Assembly (NCBI GenBank): GCA_017880705.1
Contig: JADGRS010000227.1
Span: forward strand, 1 to 5,759
DNA length: 5,759 nt
DNA from: Burkholderiales bacterium
GTDB taxonomy: Bacteria; Pseudomonadota; Gammaproteobacteria; Burkholderiales; Usitatibacteraceae
Direction of reading: 5' to 3'
In this document: positions 1 to 5,759 of the stretch, piece after piece
How positions within the stretch are numbered: the first letter of the stretch is position 1
Layout: each line of letters opens with the position of its first letter
Made by a program: the position numbers and the translations under genes
Notes under the pieces: generated by a model
Told to the model about the DNA's origin: nothing
Databases searched by the model: none
The model's input: the letters and a program-made list of their open reading frames with translations, nothing else

Positions 1-39
1 CCGTGCGGTTATCATGCGTAGTGGAATGAGGAGGTCGAT

Positions 40-474
40 ATGCGCAAGATACCGGGAATCGTGGTGGCCGCGTTCGCATTCACATGCTCCGGCGCGATGG
101 CGGCGCCGATGACGAAGGACGAGTACAAGGCCGCGAAGAAGAAGATCGTCGCCGACTACACGGTCGAGCGCCAGACGTGCGGCTCGCGCTACGGCAACGC
201 GCTCGCCTTGTGCGTCGCCCATGCCCATGGCGAACGCGACGTGGCGAAGGCCGAGCTCGAGGCCCAGTACAAGCCCAGCGCCCGCACCAACTACAATGCC
301 GCCATCGCGCGATCGAAGTCCGCGTACACGATCGCGAGGGACGAGTGCAACGAGCACAGCGGCCCGGAAAAGAAGGCCTGCCTCAAGGAAGCCGTCGACG
401 TGCGCAAGGCCGCCGAGGCCGATGCGCTGGCGAAGCGGACCGCGCAGCGTGCCGAGGAGGCCGCGAAGCACTAG
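40..474 (+). CDS. Small exported Ala/Lys-rich protein with two Cys-pair repeats, function unknown
   Basis: A 144-residue protein with a typical Sec signal peptide: basic start (MRK), hydrophobic stretch at about residues 5-15, and an AMA-A cleavage site near residue 21. The mature part is charged, rich in Ala, Lys and Glu, probably mostly helical, and should be periplasmic. Residues 31-79 and 87-135 are two copies of one unit, each with a Cys pair 11 residues apart (C47/C58 and C103/C114). Cys16 lies in the signal region but lacks a lipobox, so a lipoprotein is unlikely. The ATG follows a strong GAGGAGGT site at 28-35. From memory, similar short proteins are common in Burkholderiales, usually as hypothetical or loosely 'TolA-like' proteins; I know of no proven role. 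The downstream dioxygenase is on the same strand, but no functional link is evident. Confidence 0.85.
   Translation: MRKIPGIVVAAFAFTCSGAMAAPMTKDEYKAAKKKIVADYTVERQTCGSRYGNALALCVAHAHGERDVAKAELEAQYKPSARTNYNAAIARSKSAYTIARDECNEHSGPEKKACLKEAVDVRKAAEADALAKRTAQRAEEAAKH
130..444 (+). repeat. Internal protein repeat, two 49-residue units
   Basis: Residues 31-79 and 87-135 of the exported protein align without gaps at a 56-residue period. Shared positions include the starting AA, a YT pair followed by Arg three residues on, both cysteines, a Gly between them, and several alanines plus an Arg after the second Cys. The likeness is at protein level and diverged, so it is an old duplication rather than a DNA repeat. 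The matched Cys spacing suggests one disulfide per unit in the periplasm, which is an inference. Confidence 0.65.
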
Positions 475-523
475 TCGAATTCGATTCGCTTTCGCTCCAA
501 TGCCTCCCGATTCGATTGTCGGA

Positions 524-1240
524 ATGACTCCATTGCGCGAGCAGGTCGCGCGCGAGGGATTCGCGCTCGTGGGCGCGGCGCGCATGCGCCCGCTGCTGGG
601 CGCCGCCGATGCGCTGCCGGATTGGGACCGCTTCGCCGCGAGCTGGAACGATCTTCCCCTCGACACGCAGCTTCCCGAAGGCCATCGCTATCGGCGACGT
701 CGCCACGCGACGCTGTCCGCGCGCGCAGGGGAGAGCGGATGGCGCCTCGAAGCGCATCAGCCCCACTATCAGAGCCTCGACTACAACCCGCTCGTCGGCG
801 GCATCGAGCGGTGGTTCGAGCCGATTCGCCCCGAGATCGTCGAGGGCGCGTCGTTCGATCGCATCGTCGGATTCTGCCTGCGGCTCTTCGGTCCGATGCG
901 CCCCGACGCCGATTGGCACATCGAGTGCCACCAGTTCCGCATCGAGGCGCGCCCGGACGCCGCCGGCCAGCCCACACCTGAGGGCGTGCATCGAGATGGC
1001 GTCGACTATGTGCTGGTGCTGATGGTGAGCCGCACCAACGTCGAGAGCGGCACGACGACGGTGCACGACGCCGACGGCAAGATCCTCGGCAGCTTCACGC
1101 TGAGCGCGCCCTTCGACGCGGCGCTCGTCGACGACAATCGAGTGAGGCACGGTGTGACGGCGGTGCGGCCGATCGATGCGGGGAAGGCGGCATTCCGCGA
1201 TGTGCTGGTGGTCACGCTGCGGAGCAAGGGAGAAAGGTGA
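524..1240 (+). CDS. 2-oxoglutarate/Fe(II) dioxygenase, PF10014 family (BsmA / isoleucine-hydroxylase type)
   Basis: A 238-residue protein from the ATG at 524. It has the hallmark block of the 2OG-Fe dioxygenase family that includes Bacillus L-isoleucine 4-hydroxylase and BsmA: GVHRDGVDYV (iron ligands H156 and D158), then the SRTNVESG stretch, the distal ligand H209 in VRHG, and R225 in RDVLVV, placed to bind the 2-oxoglutarate carboxylate. The full set suggests an active cytoplasmic enzyme that couples 2-oxoglutarate decarboxylation to hydroxylation of a small substrate. Characterised relatives hydroxylate free aliphatic amino acids, but the substrate here is unknown. The start is uncertain: an in-frame ATG at 500 would add eight residues, and neither start has a clear ribosome binding site. 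The frame stays open back to 221, but that part overlaps the exported-protein gene and looks like a shadow. It lies 49 bases after that gene and converges with the dehydrogenase gene. Confidence 0.85.
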   Translation: MTPLREQVAREGFALVGAARMRPLLGAADALPDWDRFAASWNDLPLDTQLPEGHRYRRRRHATLSARAGESGWRLEAHQPHYQSLDYNPLVGGIERWFEPIRPEIVEGASFDRIVGFCLRLFGPMRPDADWHIECHQFRIEARPDAAGQPTPEGVHRDGVDYVLVLMVSRTNVESGTTTVHDADGKILGSFTLSAPFDAALVDDNRVRHGVTAVRPIDAGKAAFRDVLVVTLRSKGER

Positions 1241-1243
1241 AGG

Positions 1244-2017
1244 TCATTTGATCGACAGGCCCCCGTCGACCATCAGCGAGGCACCGGTGATGAACGACGC
1301 TTCATCGCTCGCAAGCCAGAGGATCGGCGCGGCGATCTCGCCAGGAGCGGCCCAGCGCCCAAGCAGCGATGTCGTTCGACGCTCCGTGTTCAGCGTCTCC
1401 ATGCTCTTGCCATCGGCTTGCGCCCGTGCGATGTGGAAGTCGGTGAGCGTCGAGCCGGGACACACCGCATTCACCCGCACGCCGTGCCCCGCCTCTTCAA
1501 ACGCAAGCGTGCGGGTCATCGAGAGAATGCCAGCCTTCGTCGCGTCGTAGATCCCCATCCCCTTGCGTCCCTTCACCGCATGGGTCGACGACACGTTCAC
1601 GATGCTCGCGCGTCCCGAGCGGCGCAGCGCTGGCAGCGCCGCCCTGCAGTAGTTGGCGATGCCGACAAGATTCACGCCGACCATGGCTTGCCACTCGGTG
1701 GGCGTAGTGTCGGCAATCGCGGTGTAGTTGCGCATCGCGGCGTTGTTCACCAGGACGTCGAGCCCCTCCAGCGCATCGAGCGTCTTCCGCACGGCCTCCA
1801 CCGCGAGCGCATCGTCGGACACGTCCGCAGTGAACGTGAGAACCCGTGCGCCGGGAATCTCCTTCCCAATCGCCACCGCCGTCCTCGACAACCCCTCGCC
1901 ATTGGAATCGACGAGCATCACCGCGGCGCCCTCCGCGCAGAAGAGCCGCGCCGTGGCCGCGCCGATCCCGCCGCCGCCGCCGGTGATGAGCGCTATCTTT
2001 CCCTCGAGGCGCGGCAT
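1244..2017 (-). CDS. Short-chain dehydrogenase/reductase (classical SDR)
   Basis: A full-length 257-residue classical SDR with a Rossmann fold. In order: cofactor motif TGGGGGIG (residues 12-19), Asp37 at the end of the second strand (which normally favours NAD over NADP), NNAA (91-94), N116, S144 in NVSST, the YDATK motif with catalytic Y157 and K161, and the PG-xxx-T segment at about 187-192. All four catalytic residues are present, so it should be an active cytoplasmic oxidoreductase. It is the last gene of the minus-strand run, 7 bases after the Bug receptor. Beside a Rieske oxygenase, a plausible role is oxidising a cis-dihydrodiol or alcohol intermediate. That is inferred from context; SDR sequence alone does not fix the substrate. 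The ATG at 2017 has an AGGA site that overlaps the previous stop codon. Confidence 0.93.
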   Translation of the reverse strand: MPRLEGKIALITGGGGGIGAATARLFCAEGAAVMLVDSNGEGLSRTAVAIGKEIPGARVLTFTADVSDDALAVEAVRKTLDALEGLDVLVNNAAMRNYTAIADTTPTEWQAMVGVNLVGIANYCRAALPALRRSGRASIVNVSSTHAVKGRKGMGIYDATKAGILSMTRTLAFEEAGHGVRVNAVCPGSTLTDFHIARAQADGKSMETLNTERRTTSLLGRWAAPGEIAAPILWLASDEASFITGASLMVDGGLSIK

Positions 2018-2022
2018 GGAAT

Positions 2023-2027
2023 TCCTA
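2023..2027 (-). promoter_or_regulatory. Ribosome binding site of the SDR overlapping the Bug stop codon
   Basis: Read on the minus strand, the junction is TAGGAATTCCATG: the TAG stop of the receptor gene runs into AGGA, and the dehydrogenase ATG follows after five more bases. A ribosome ending the first gene therefore sits on the start site of the second, which suggests translational coupling of receptor and dehydrogenase. Confidence 0.6.
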
Positions 2028-3005
2028 GTCGGCGCTCGCGCCGGTGTCCTTGATCACCTTCCCCCAGCGCGTGATCTCGGTCCGGATCCATTGCGAGAAC
2101 TGCTCGGGCGTGCCCGCCACGAGATCCATCTGCATCTGGTCCAGCTTCGCGCGCACGTCGGGCTCGTGCAGGATGCGCACGATCTCCTTGTTGTAGCGGT
2201 CGATGATGGGGCGCGGCGTTCCACCCGGCGCGAGGAAGCCGATCCACGTCACGGCGATGAAATCCGGATAGCCCTGCTCGACCATGGTCGGCACGTCGGG
2301 CGTCGCGTCCATGCGCTTCTGGCCCGTCGAGGCGATGAGCTTCGCGCGCCCGTCCTTCGCGAACTCGAGAATGTTTCCCGGCACGAAGAACGCGGCATTC
2401 ACCTGGCCGCCGACAAAGGCCGCGACCGCCGGGCCCGACCCCTTGTACGGCACGTGAATGATGTCGATGTGCGCCTGGGACTTGAGCATCTCCATCGTGA
2501 GGTGCGAGGCGCTGCCGATCGCGACCGAGGCGTACGAGAGCTTGCCGGGATTCGCCTTCGCATAAGCGACGAATTCCGTGACGTTCTTCACCGGCATGCC
2601 CGGATTCACCGCGAGAAACTGTGGCGCGGTGACGGCGAGCGTGATGGGCGCGAGGTCCTTCAGCGGATCGTAGGGCAGGTTCTTGAAGAGCATGGTGTTG
2701 ATCGCGATCGGGCCGTTGTAGCCCACCAGCAGCGTCGCCCCGTCGGGCGGCGACTTCGCGACCAGGTCCGCGCCGATGTTGCCGCCGGCGCCTCCTCTGT
2801 TCTCGACGATGACGGGCACGCCGAGCGCCTTCTGCAATTCGGGCGCCACGATTCGCGCGATCACGTCGTTGGTGCCGCCGACGATCGGCACGATGATGCG
2901 CACCGGCTTCGTGGGCGCCCATTCCTGCGCGGCGGCGGGAAGGGCTTGCGCAAGGGCGGCGAGGGAGAACGCAACGAGGACGCCGCGCGACAGGCTCTTG
3001 CACAT
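2025..3005 (-). CDS. Bug-family periplasmic solute receptor (TctC family, tripartite tricarboxylate transporter)
   Basis: A 326-residue extracytoplasmic binding protein of normal length for the Bug/TctC family (PF03401). The signal peptide (MCKSLSRG, then a hydrophobic run) probably ends at ALPAAA-Q near residue 26. Family marks follow: PVRIIVP...GGxxDxxAR (about 35-51), ENRGGAGGNIGAD (68-80), PPDGATLL (87-93), PYDPLKDLAPIT (111-122) and HVPYKGSGPA (184-193). Bug receptors bind small, often carboxylated compounds such as aromatic acids in the periplasm, by two loops around the ligand carboxylate. No TctA or TctB membrane partner is present, so it would rely on a transporter encoded elsewhere or act as a sensor; orphan Bugs are common in Burkholderiales. 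The ATG at 3005 is preferred because it has a good ribosome binding site and gives a clean signal peptide. An in-frame ATG at 3047 overlaps the previous stop as ATGA but lacks a well-spaced site. Confidence 0.93.
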   Translation of the reverse strand: MCKSLSRGVLVAFSLAALAQALPAAAQEWAPTKPVRIIVPIVGGTNDVIARIVAPELQKALGVPVIVENRGGAGGNIGADLVAKSPPDGATLLVGYNGPIAINTMLFKNLPYDPLKDLAPITLAVTAPQFLAVNPGMPVKNVTEFVAYAKANPGKLSYASVAIGSASHLTMEMLKSQAHIDIIHVPYKGSGPAVAAFVGGQVNAAFFVPGNILEFAKDGRAKLIASTGQKRMDATPDVPTMVEQGYPDFIAVTWIGFLAPGGTPRPIIDRYNKEIVRILHEPDVRAKLDQMQMDLVAGTPEQFSQWIRTEITRWGKVIKDTGASAD

Positions 3006-3012
3006 CGGGTCT

Positions 3013-3018
3013 CTCCTG
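3013..3018 (-). promoter_or_regulatory. Ribosome binding site fixing the Bug receptor start
   Basis: On the minus strand the sequence reads CAGGAGAGACCCGATG. The AGGAG core lies seven bases before the ATG at 3005. It supports this start over the in-frame ATG at 3047. Confidence 0.7.
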
Positions 3019-3043
3019 GAGAAGCTGACGATGAAGAATGGAA

Positions 3044-5029
3044 TCATCCTACCGCGCCAGCGATGAAGTCCTCGTATTCGCGAATCACCGAATCGTTCTC
3101 GAGGAAGCGATGGGCGCCTTCCTGGATCTCGCGGCGCCAGGCCTCCCGGTGTTCCTGCCCGTCGGCGAGCTCCAGCGCGAGCTCCACGAAGTGGTCCGCG
3201 GAGCGCGCGACCCAATGGGACTGGCCCATGCGCGCATAGAGCGCCGCGGTGATTCGCGCGCGCATCCTTTCGCCGGGCAGCGTGACGACGGGTGAAGACA
3301 TGCCGAACGATTCGTACGAGCTGCTGCCTCCGCCGAAATGAAAAGTGTCCAGCAGCGCGTCCGCTCCACGAAGGGCGGCCAGATAGTCCGGCAGGGACAT
3401 CGCCGGCATGAAGATGATCCGGGTCGCTACATCGGGCCCTTCACGCTCGAGCCGCCGCCGCAGCTTGTCGTTCCAGGCCTGGCGCTTGGCCGCGATCAGC
3501 ACCACACGCCCTCGGGGATCGCGCCGCAGTATTTCCACGAGCGCCCGGTCGAAATCCGGATGAATCTTGTAGAGCGTCTGCAGGCTCGCGTAGATGCGAT
3601 CCGCGGCGCTCAATCCGAGTTGGGCGCGAATGTCGAAGGACGAGGGTTCGCGCGGACGATAGTAGTAAGAGGGCGGGTTTTCGAACGGGACCAGCCGCTC
3701 GCTGTAGTAGCGCTGGCCATCCTCTGGCTCCGCATCACGGGCCGACAGGAAGTAATCCATGTTCGGAATGCCCGTCGTGACCGGATGGCCCCACGTGGTG
3801 AACTGCACGCGAGCGAGGCGGGCGAAGGCGAGGTAGTACGTGAACGCATCCATGCCGATGTCGGGATAGAAGAGCGCATCGAGCTCCGCCTCCGCCACCT
3901 TGAGGCGTGCCGCGACAAGATCGGCGGGAAGGGTCACGACCCGGTCCGCGCATTCATCGAAGGCGCCCGAAAGAAAATCACGCTCGGCAGGCGTGCGCAT
4001 CACGACCACCTCGAATCGCTTCCGGTCGAGCTTCTGGGCGATTCCGATGTTGAGCTTGCCGATCGTATGGTTGTTGAGGTGTCGCGAAAGGATTCCCAGC
4101 CGTATCCTCTGGTTCGCGCGTCGCGGGCGAGCCACGTGCGGGGCGCTCCATTCTAGATCGGGCGACGCCAGTCGATAGGCGTGCGCGATCTTCTTCTGCA
4201 GCTGCGTATCGTCGAATCCCTGATAGGCCATGTGAAAACCGGTCAGGCCGACATCGCGAAGAGGATCGGCGATCCTCGCCGGGCGCGCTATCAGGTCGTC
4301 GACCGCCTGTTCCACTTCCTCCCATCGCCGGCCGATTCGCTCTCGAGACTCCTCGACCGCGGGCCAGATGATGGAGCGAATGAAACGCCATCGATCGGGC
4401 GGTGGTGCGATCGACTCGAGGCTCCTGAACCCTTCCACCGCGGCACCGACGTCCCCGGCTTTCAGCTCGCATTGGGCCGCGATCCTGACGGCCTCGGCCG
4501 ATTGCGGTGCCAGGCGGGCGGCCTCGCGGGCCGGGCCCAGTGCCGCCTCGAGACGGCCCATCTGCATGTTCGCCTGCGCGAGGCCCAGGAACGCGTCGGG
4601 AGTCGCGGCGCCCAGCTGGATCGTCTTCTCGAAGCAGGGCGCCGCCTCGTCGTGGCGCGCGAGGCGGGCGTAGACCTGGGCCACGTTGAACCACGACAGA
4701 GCATGCGTCGGCGCCAGGGAAATCGACTTGCGGTAGGCGGCGATCGCTTCCTCGAGACGGCCGAGTACTTGAAGGACCGCGCCGTGGGTGTTGTGGGCGA
4801 AGGGGTCGCTCGGGAAGCGGGCGACCAGCGACTCGGCATGCGGCAGCGCATCCGCCGCGCGCCCCGCATACAAGGATGCAAGCGCGCGCACCTGGATGGC
4901 CTCGTAGTTCTCGGGAGCGATCGTGAGCGCTTGTTCTGCGAGTTCCCCGGCGCGCCCCCATTGGCTACGCTGGAACGCCTCCATCGCCTGTCGCACGAGG
5001 GGTTCGACTTGCGCCTGCGTGGGATTCAA
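3044..5029 (-). CDS. TPR protein with O-GlcNAc-transferase/SPINDLY-like glycosyltransferase domain (GT41 type)
   Basis: A 661-residue cytoplasmic protein with no signal peptide or membrane segment. Residues 9-210 form about six 34-residue TPR units, the clearest at 77-110. A linker follows to about 305, then the catalytic region (306-660). That region matches human OGT motif by motif: H321 in NNHTIGKLN corresponds to catalytic H498; TTWGHPVTTGIPNMDY (411-426) to the WxGYPGTSG...MDY segment; K488 in LYKIHPDF to UDP-contacting K842; and LDTFHFGGGSSSYES (560-574) to LDT...GHTTGMD, with E573 in place of D925 and Y549 in place of H901. It probably transfers a sugar from a nucleotide-sugar donor to Ser/Thr or Asn of a partner chosen by the TPRs. 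Donor and target are unknown: relatives use GlcNAc, fucose or glucose. The start is TTG at 5029, chosen for its perfect GAGGAGG site. It lies between oxygenase and receptor genes, an unusual setting for this family. Confidence 0.9.
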   Translation of the reverse strand: MNPTQAQVEPLVRQAMEAFQRSQWGRAGELAEQALTIAPENYEAIQVRALASLYAGRAADALPHAESLVARFPSDPFAHNTHGAVLQVLGRLEEAIAAYRKSISLAPTHALSWFNVAQVYARLARHDEAAPCFEKTIQLGAATPDAFLGLAQANMQMGRLEAALGPAREAARLAPQSAEAVRIAAQCELKAGDVGAAVEGFRSLESIAPPPDRWRFIRSIIWPAVEESRERIGRRWEEVEQAVDDLIARPARIADPLRDVGLTGFHMAYQGFDDTQLQKKIAHAYRLASPDLEWSAPHVARPRRANQRIRLGILSRHLNNHTIGKLNIGIAQKLDRKRFEVVVMRTPAERDFLSGAFDECADRVVTLPADLVAARLKVAEAELDALFYPDIGMDAFTYYLAFARLARVQFTTWGHPVTTGIPNMDYFLSARDAEPEDGQRYYSERLVPFENPPSYYYRPREPSSFDIRAQLGLSAADRIYASLQTLYKIHPDFDRALVEILRRDPRGRVVLIAAKRQAWNDKLRRRLEREGPDVATRIIFMPAMSLPDYLAALRGADALLDTFHFGGGSSSYESFGMSSPVVTLPGERMRARITAALYARMGQSHWVARSADHFVELALELADGQEHREAWRREIQEGAHRFLENDSVIREYEDFIAGAVG

Positions 5030-5037
5030 TGCCGCGG

Positions 5038-5044
5038 CCTCCTC
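5038..5044 (-). promoter_or_regulatory. Strong ribosome binding site supporting a TTG start
   Basis: On the minus strand GAGGAGG is followed by eight bases and then TTG at 5029. This is a full match to the 16S rRNA anti-Shine-Dalgarno sequence at good spacing. The next in-frame ATG is 15 codons downstream and would cut into the first TPR helix. The site lies in the 30-base gap after the Rieske oxygenase stop. Confidence 0.75.
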
Positions 5045-5059
5045 GAGCGACGAATCATC

Positions 5060-5759
5060 TCAGATCGTGTACACGGGCTGCTCGAGCCCGTCGGCGAGAT
5101 GCTCGCGCGCCCACTCCTTCGGCTTCGCGCTGCGCTCGAGGAGCACTCCGGCTGCGCGCACGCGCTGCTTCGCCGCGTCGAGGGCAGGAGGTTCCACGCC
5201 CTTTTCGAGCCCGGTCGCGGCTTCCCACAGCATGTGCCGCGCCATCGCGATCGCCTTGTCCGTGGGCAGGAGCTTCTCGCGGGAGTGATCCTGGATCGGC
5301 CCCATGCTTTCCTGCAGCGACGCGTCCTGCATCGAGAACCCGAAGACGCCGCTGTAGGCGCGCTTCTCCTTCTGCGCGCGGCGGTCGATGAGGTAGTCGT
5401 TCCCCTTGTTCGCCACGGGAACGAAGGTTCCTGGAATGTATTCGACGTGAATGCCCTTGCCCGCGAGCATCGCCTCGCGCTCCTCGGCGGAGAGCGGCTC
5501 GTCGGGGCGCCAGTTCATGCTCCACGCCCAGCAATGCTCGTCGTCGATGGGCACCCACACGTGGCCGCCCAGCGCGTGGTGGCCGAACGGCGGAATCAGC
5601 GTGAACCACGGGAAGAGCCATTGCGTGATGCGCCAGTAGTACGAATCGGGCTCGCCGTTGCGCCGCCCGTAGAGCGTGAGGCCGAAGTCGTTCTTCTCGA
5701 TGTCGAAGATCACGTTGCCGTCGGCGCGGATGTAGTCGTTCGCCTTCACGCCCTTGAAC
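5060..5759 (-). CDS. Rieske oxygenase alpha subunit, C-terminal part (phthalate 4,5-dioxygenase / VanA type), cut by the window edge
   Basis: Only the last 232 residues are in the window; the frame runs open off the right edge, so the GTG at 5749 is most likely an internal Val. The visible part matches the catalytic C-terminal domain of phthalate-dioxygenase/VanA-like oxygenases: DFGLTLYGRRN, YYWRITQWLFPWF (visible residues 40-52), IPPFG, GGHVWVPIDDEHCW (64-77), NDYLIDR, then GFSMQDASLQESMGPIQD (140-157) and a helical tail ending in PVYTI. D145 or D157 is likely the carboxylate ligand of the mononuclear iron; which one needs an alignment. The Rieske 2Fe-2S domain and the two iron-binding His must lie outside. 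Family members hydroxylate or O-demethylate aromatic acids using electrons from a reductase, which is not seen here. It is the first gene of the visible minus-strand run. The substrate cannot be assigned. Confidence 0.9.
   Translation of the reverse strand, partial: FKGVKANDYIRADGNVIFDIEKNDFGLTLYGRRNGEPDSYYWRITQWLFPWFTLIPPFGHHALGGHVWVPIDDEHCWAWSMNWRPDEPLSAEEREAMLAGKGIHVEYIPGTFVPVANKGNDYLIDRRAQKEKRAYSGVFGFSMQDASLQESMGPIQDHSREKLLPTDKAIAMARHMLWEAATGLEKGVEPPALDAAKQRVRAAGVLLERSAKPKEWAREHLADGLEQPVYTI

Larger units (their letters stand above)
1244..5759 (-). other. Putative four-gene operon: Rieske oxygenase, TPR glycosyltransferase, Bug receptor, SDR
   Basis: Four minus-strand genes follow one another with gaps of 30, 38 and 7 bases. 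I see no terminator-like hairpin with a T-run and no room for a full promoter in these gaps, so one transcript starting beyond the right edge is the simplest reading. Receptor, oxygenase and dehydrogenase fit the uptake and first oxidation steps of an aromatic acid pathway; the glycosyltransferase does not obviously fit. Co-transcription is inferred from spacing only. Confidence 0.55.

Noticed and set aside
10..15. TATCAT, a possible -10 promoter element before the exported-protein gene
   Set aside because: It matches TATAAT at five of six positions, but the -35 region is outside the window, so it cannot be judged.
221..499. N-terminal extension of the dioxygenase frame back to 221
   Set aside because: It overlaps the exported-protein gene in another frame and encodes low-complexity Arg/Pro/Ser-rich sequence. 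The family-like sequence begins near 524.
1250..1270. Small hairpin TCGAC...GTCGA at the convergent junction as a terminator
   Set aside because: The stem is only 5 bp, it lies inside the SDR coding region, and there is no T-run after it.
3006..3047. Alternative Bug start at 3047 with an ATGA overlap to the glycosyltransferase stop
   Set aside because: The overlap looks attractive, but there is no well-spaced ribosome binding site, and it would put 14 extra residues before an already complete signal peptide. The ATG at 3005 has a good AGGAG site.
1728..3239. Long + strand open frame (503 codons) across the SDR and Bug genes
   Set aside because: It is antisense to two genes with clear family motifs. 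Its product is Arg/His/Asp-rich with no recognisable domain, as expected for a shadow frame in GC-rich DNA.
3338..4156. 272-codon + strand open frame inside the TPR-glycosyltransferase gene
   Set aside because: It is antisense to the conserved catalytic domain, has no domain motif, and is explained by codon bias on the other strand.
5060..5749. Treating the GTG at 5749 as the true start of the Rieske gene
   Set aside because: The frame stays open to the window edge and the Rieske domain and iron-binding His are missing, so the gene is cut by the window, not a short protein.

Overview
The window is GC-rich, densely coding DNA with G or C at most third codon positions. A Bug-type (TctC family) periplasmic receptor, a VanA/phthalate-dioxygenase-like Rieske oxygenase and a small exported Ala/Lys-rich protein together suggest a betaproteobacterium, probably Burkholderiales or a close relative. 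This is inferred from gene content, not from a phylogenetic marker. I see no RNA genes, mobile elements, CRISPR arrays or long non-coding stretches.

Left part, + strand (1-1240): a small exported protein built from two cysteine-containing repeats (40-474), then a PF10014-type 2-oxoglutarate/Fe(II) dioxygenase (about 524-1240) with its HxD...H metal ligands intact. The dioxygenase converges with the minus-strand genes, with only 3 bases between the two stop codons.

Right part, - strand (5759 down to 1244): four genes in one direction with gaps of 30, 38 and 7 bases, so probably one transcript. In transcription order they are the C-terminal part of a Rieske oxygenase alpha subunit (its N-terminus lies beyond the right edge), a TPR protein with an O-GlcNAc-transferase/SPINDLY-like catalytic domain, a Bug solute receptor, and a classical NAD-type short-chain dehydrogenase. 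Receptor, oxygenase and dehydrogenase fit a catabolic module for an aromatic acid: capture, ring hydroxylation, then dihydrodiol or alcohol oxidation. The substrate cannot be read from the sequence.

The most notable feature is the TPR/OGT-like glycosyltransferase inserted in this otherwise catabolic run. It starts at TTG behind a perfect GAGGAGG ribosome binding site and keeps the equivalents of the OGT catalytic His and UDP-contacting Lys. No clearly new multi-gene system is visible; the genes belong to known families in a partly unusual arrangement.
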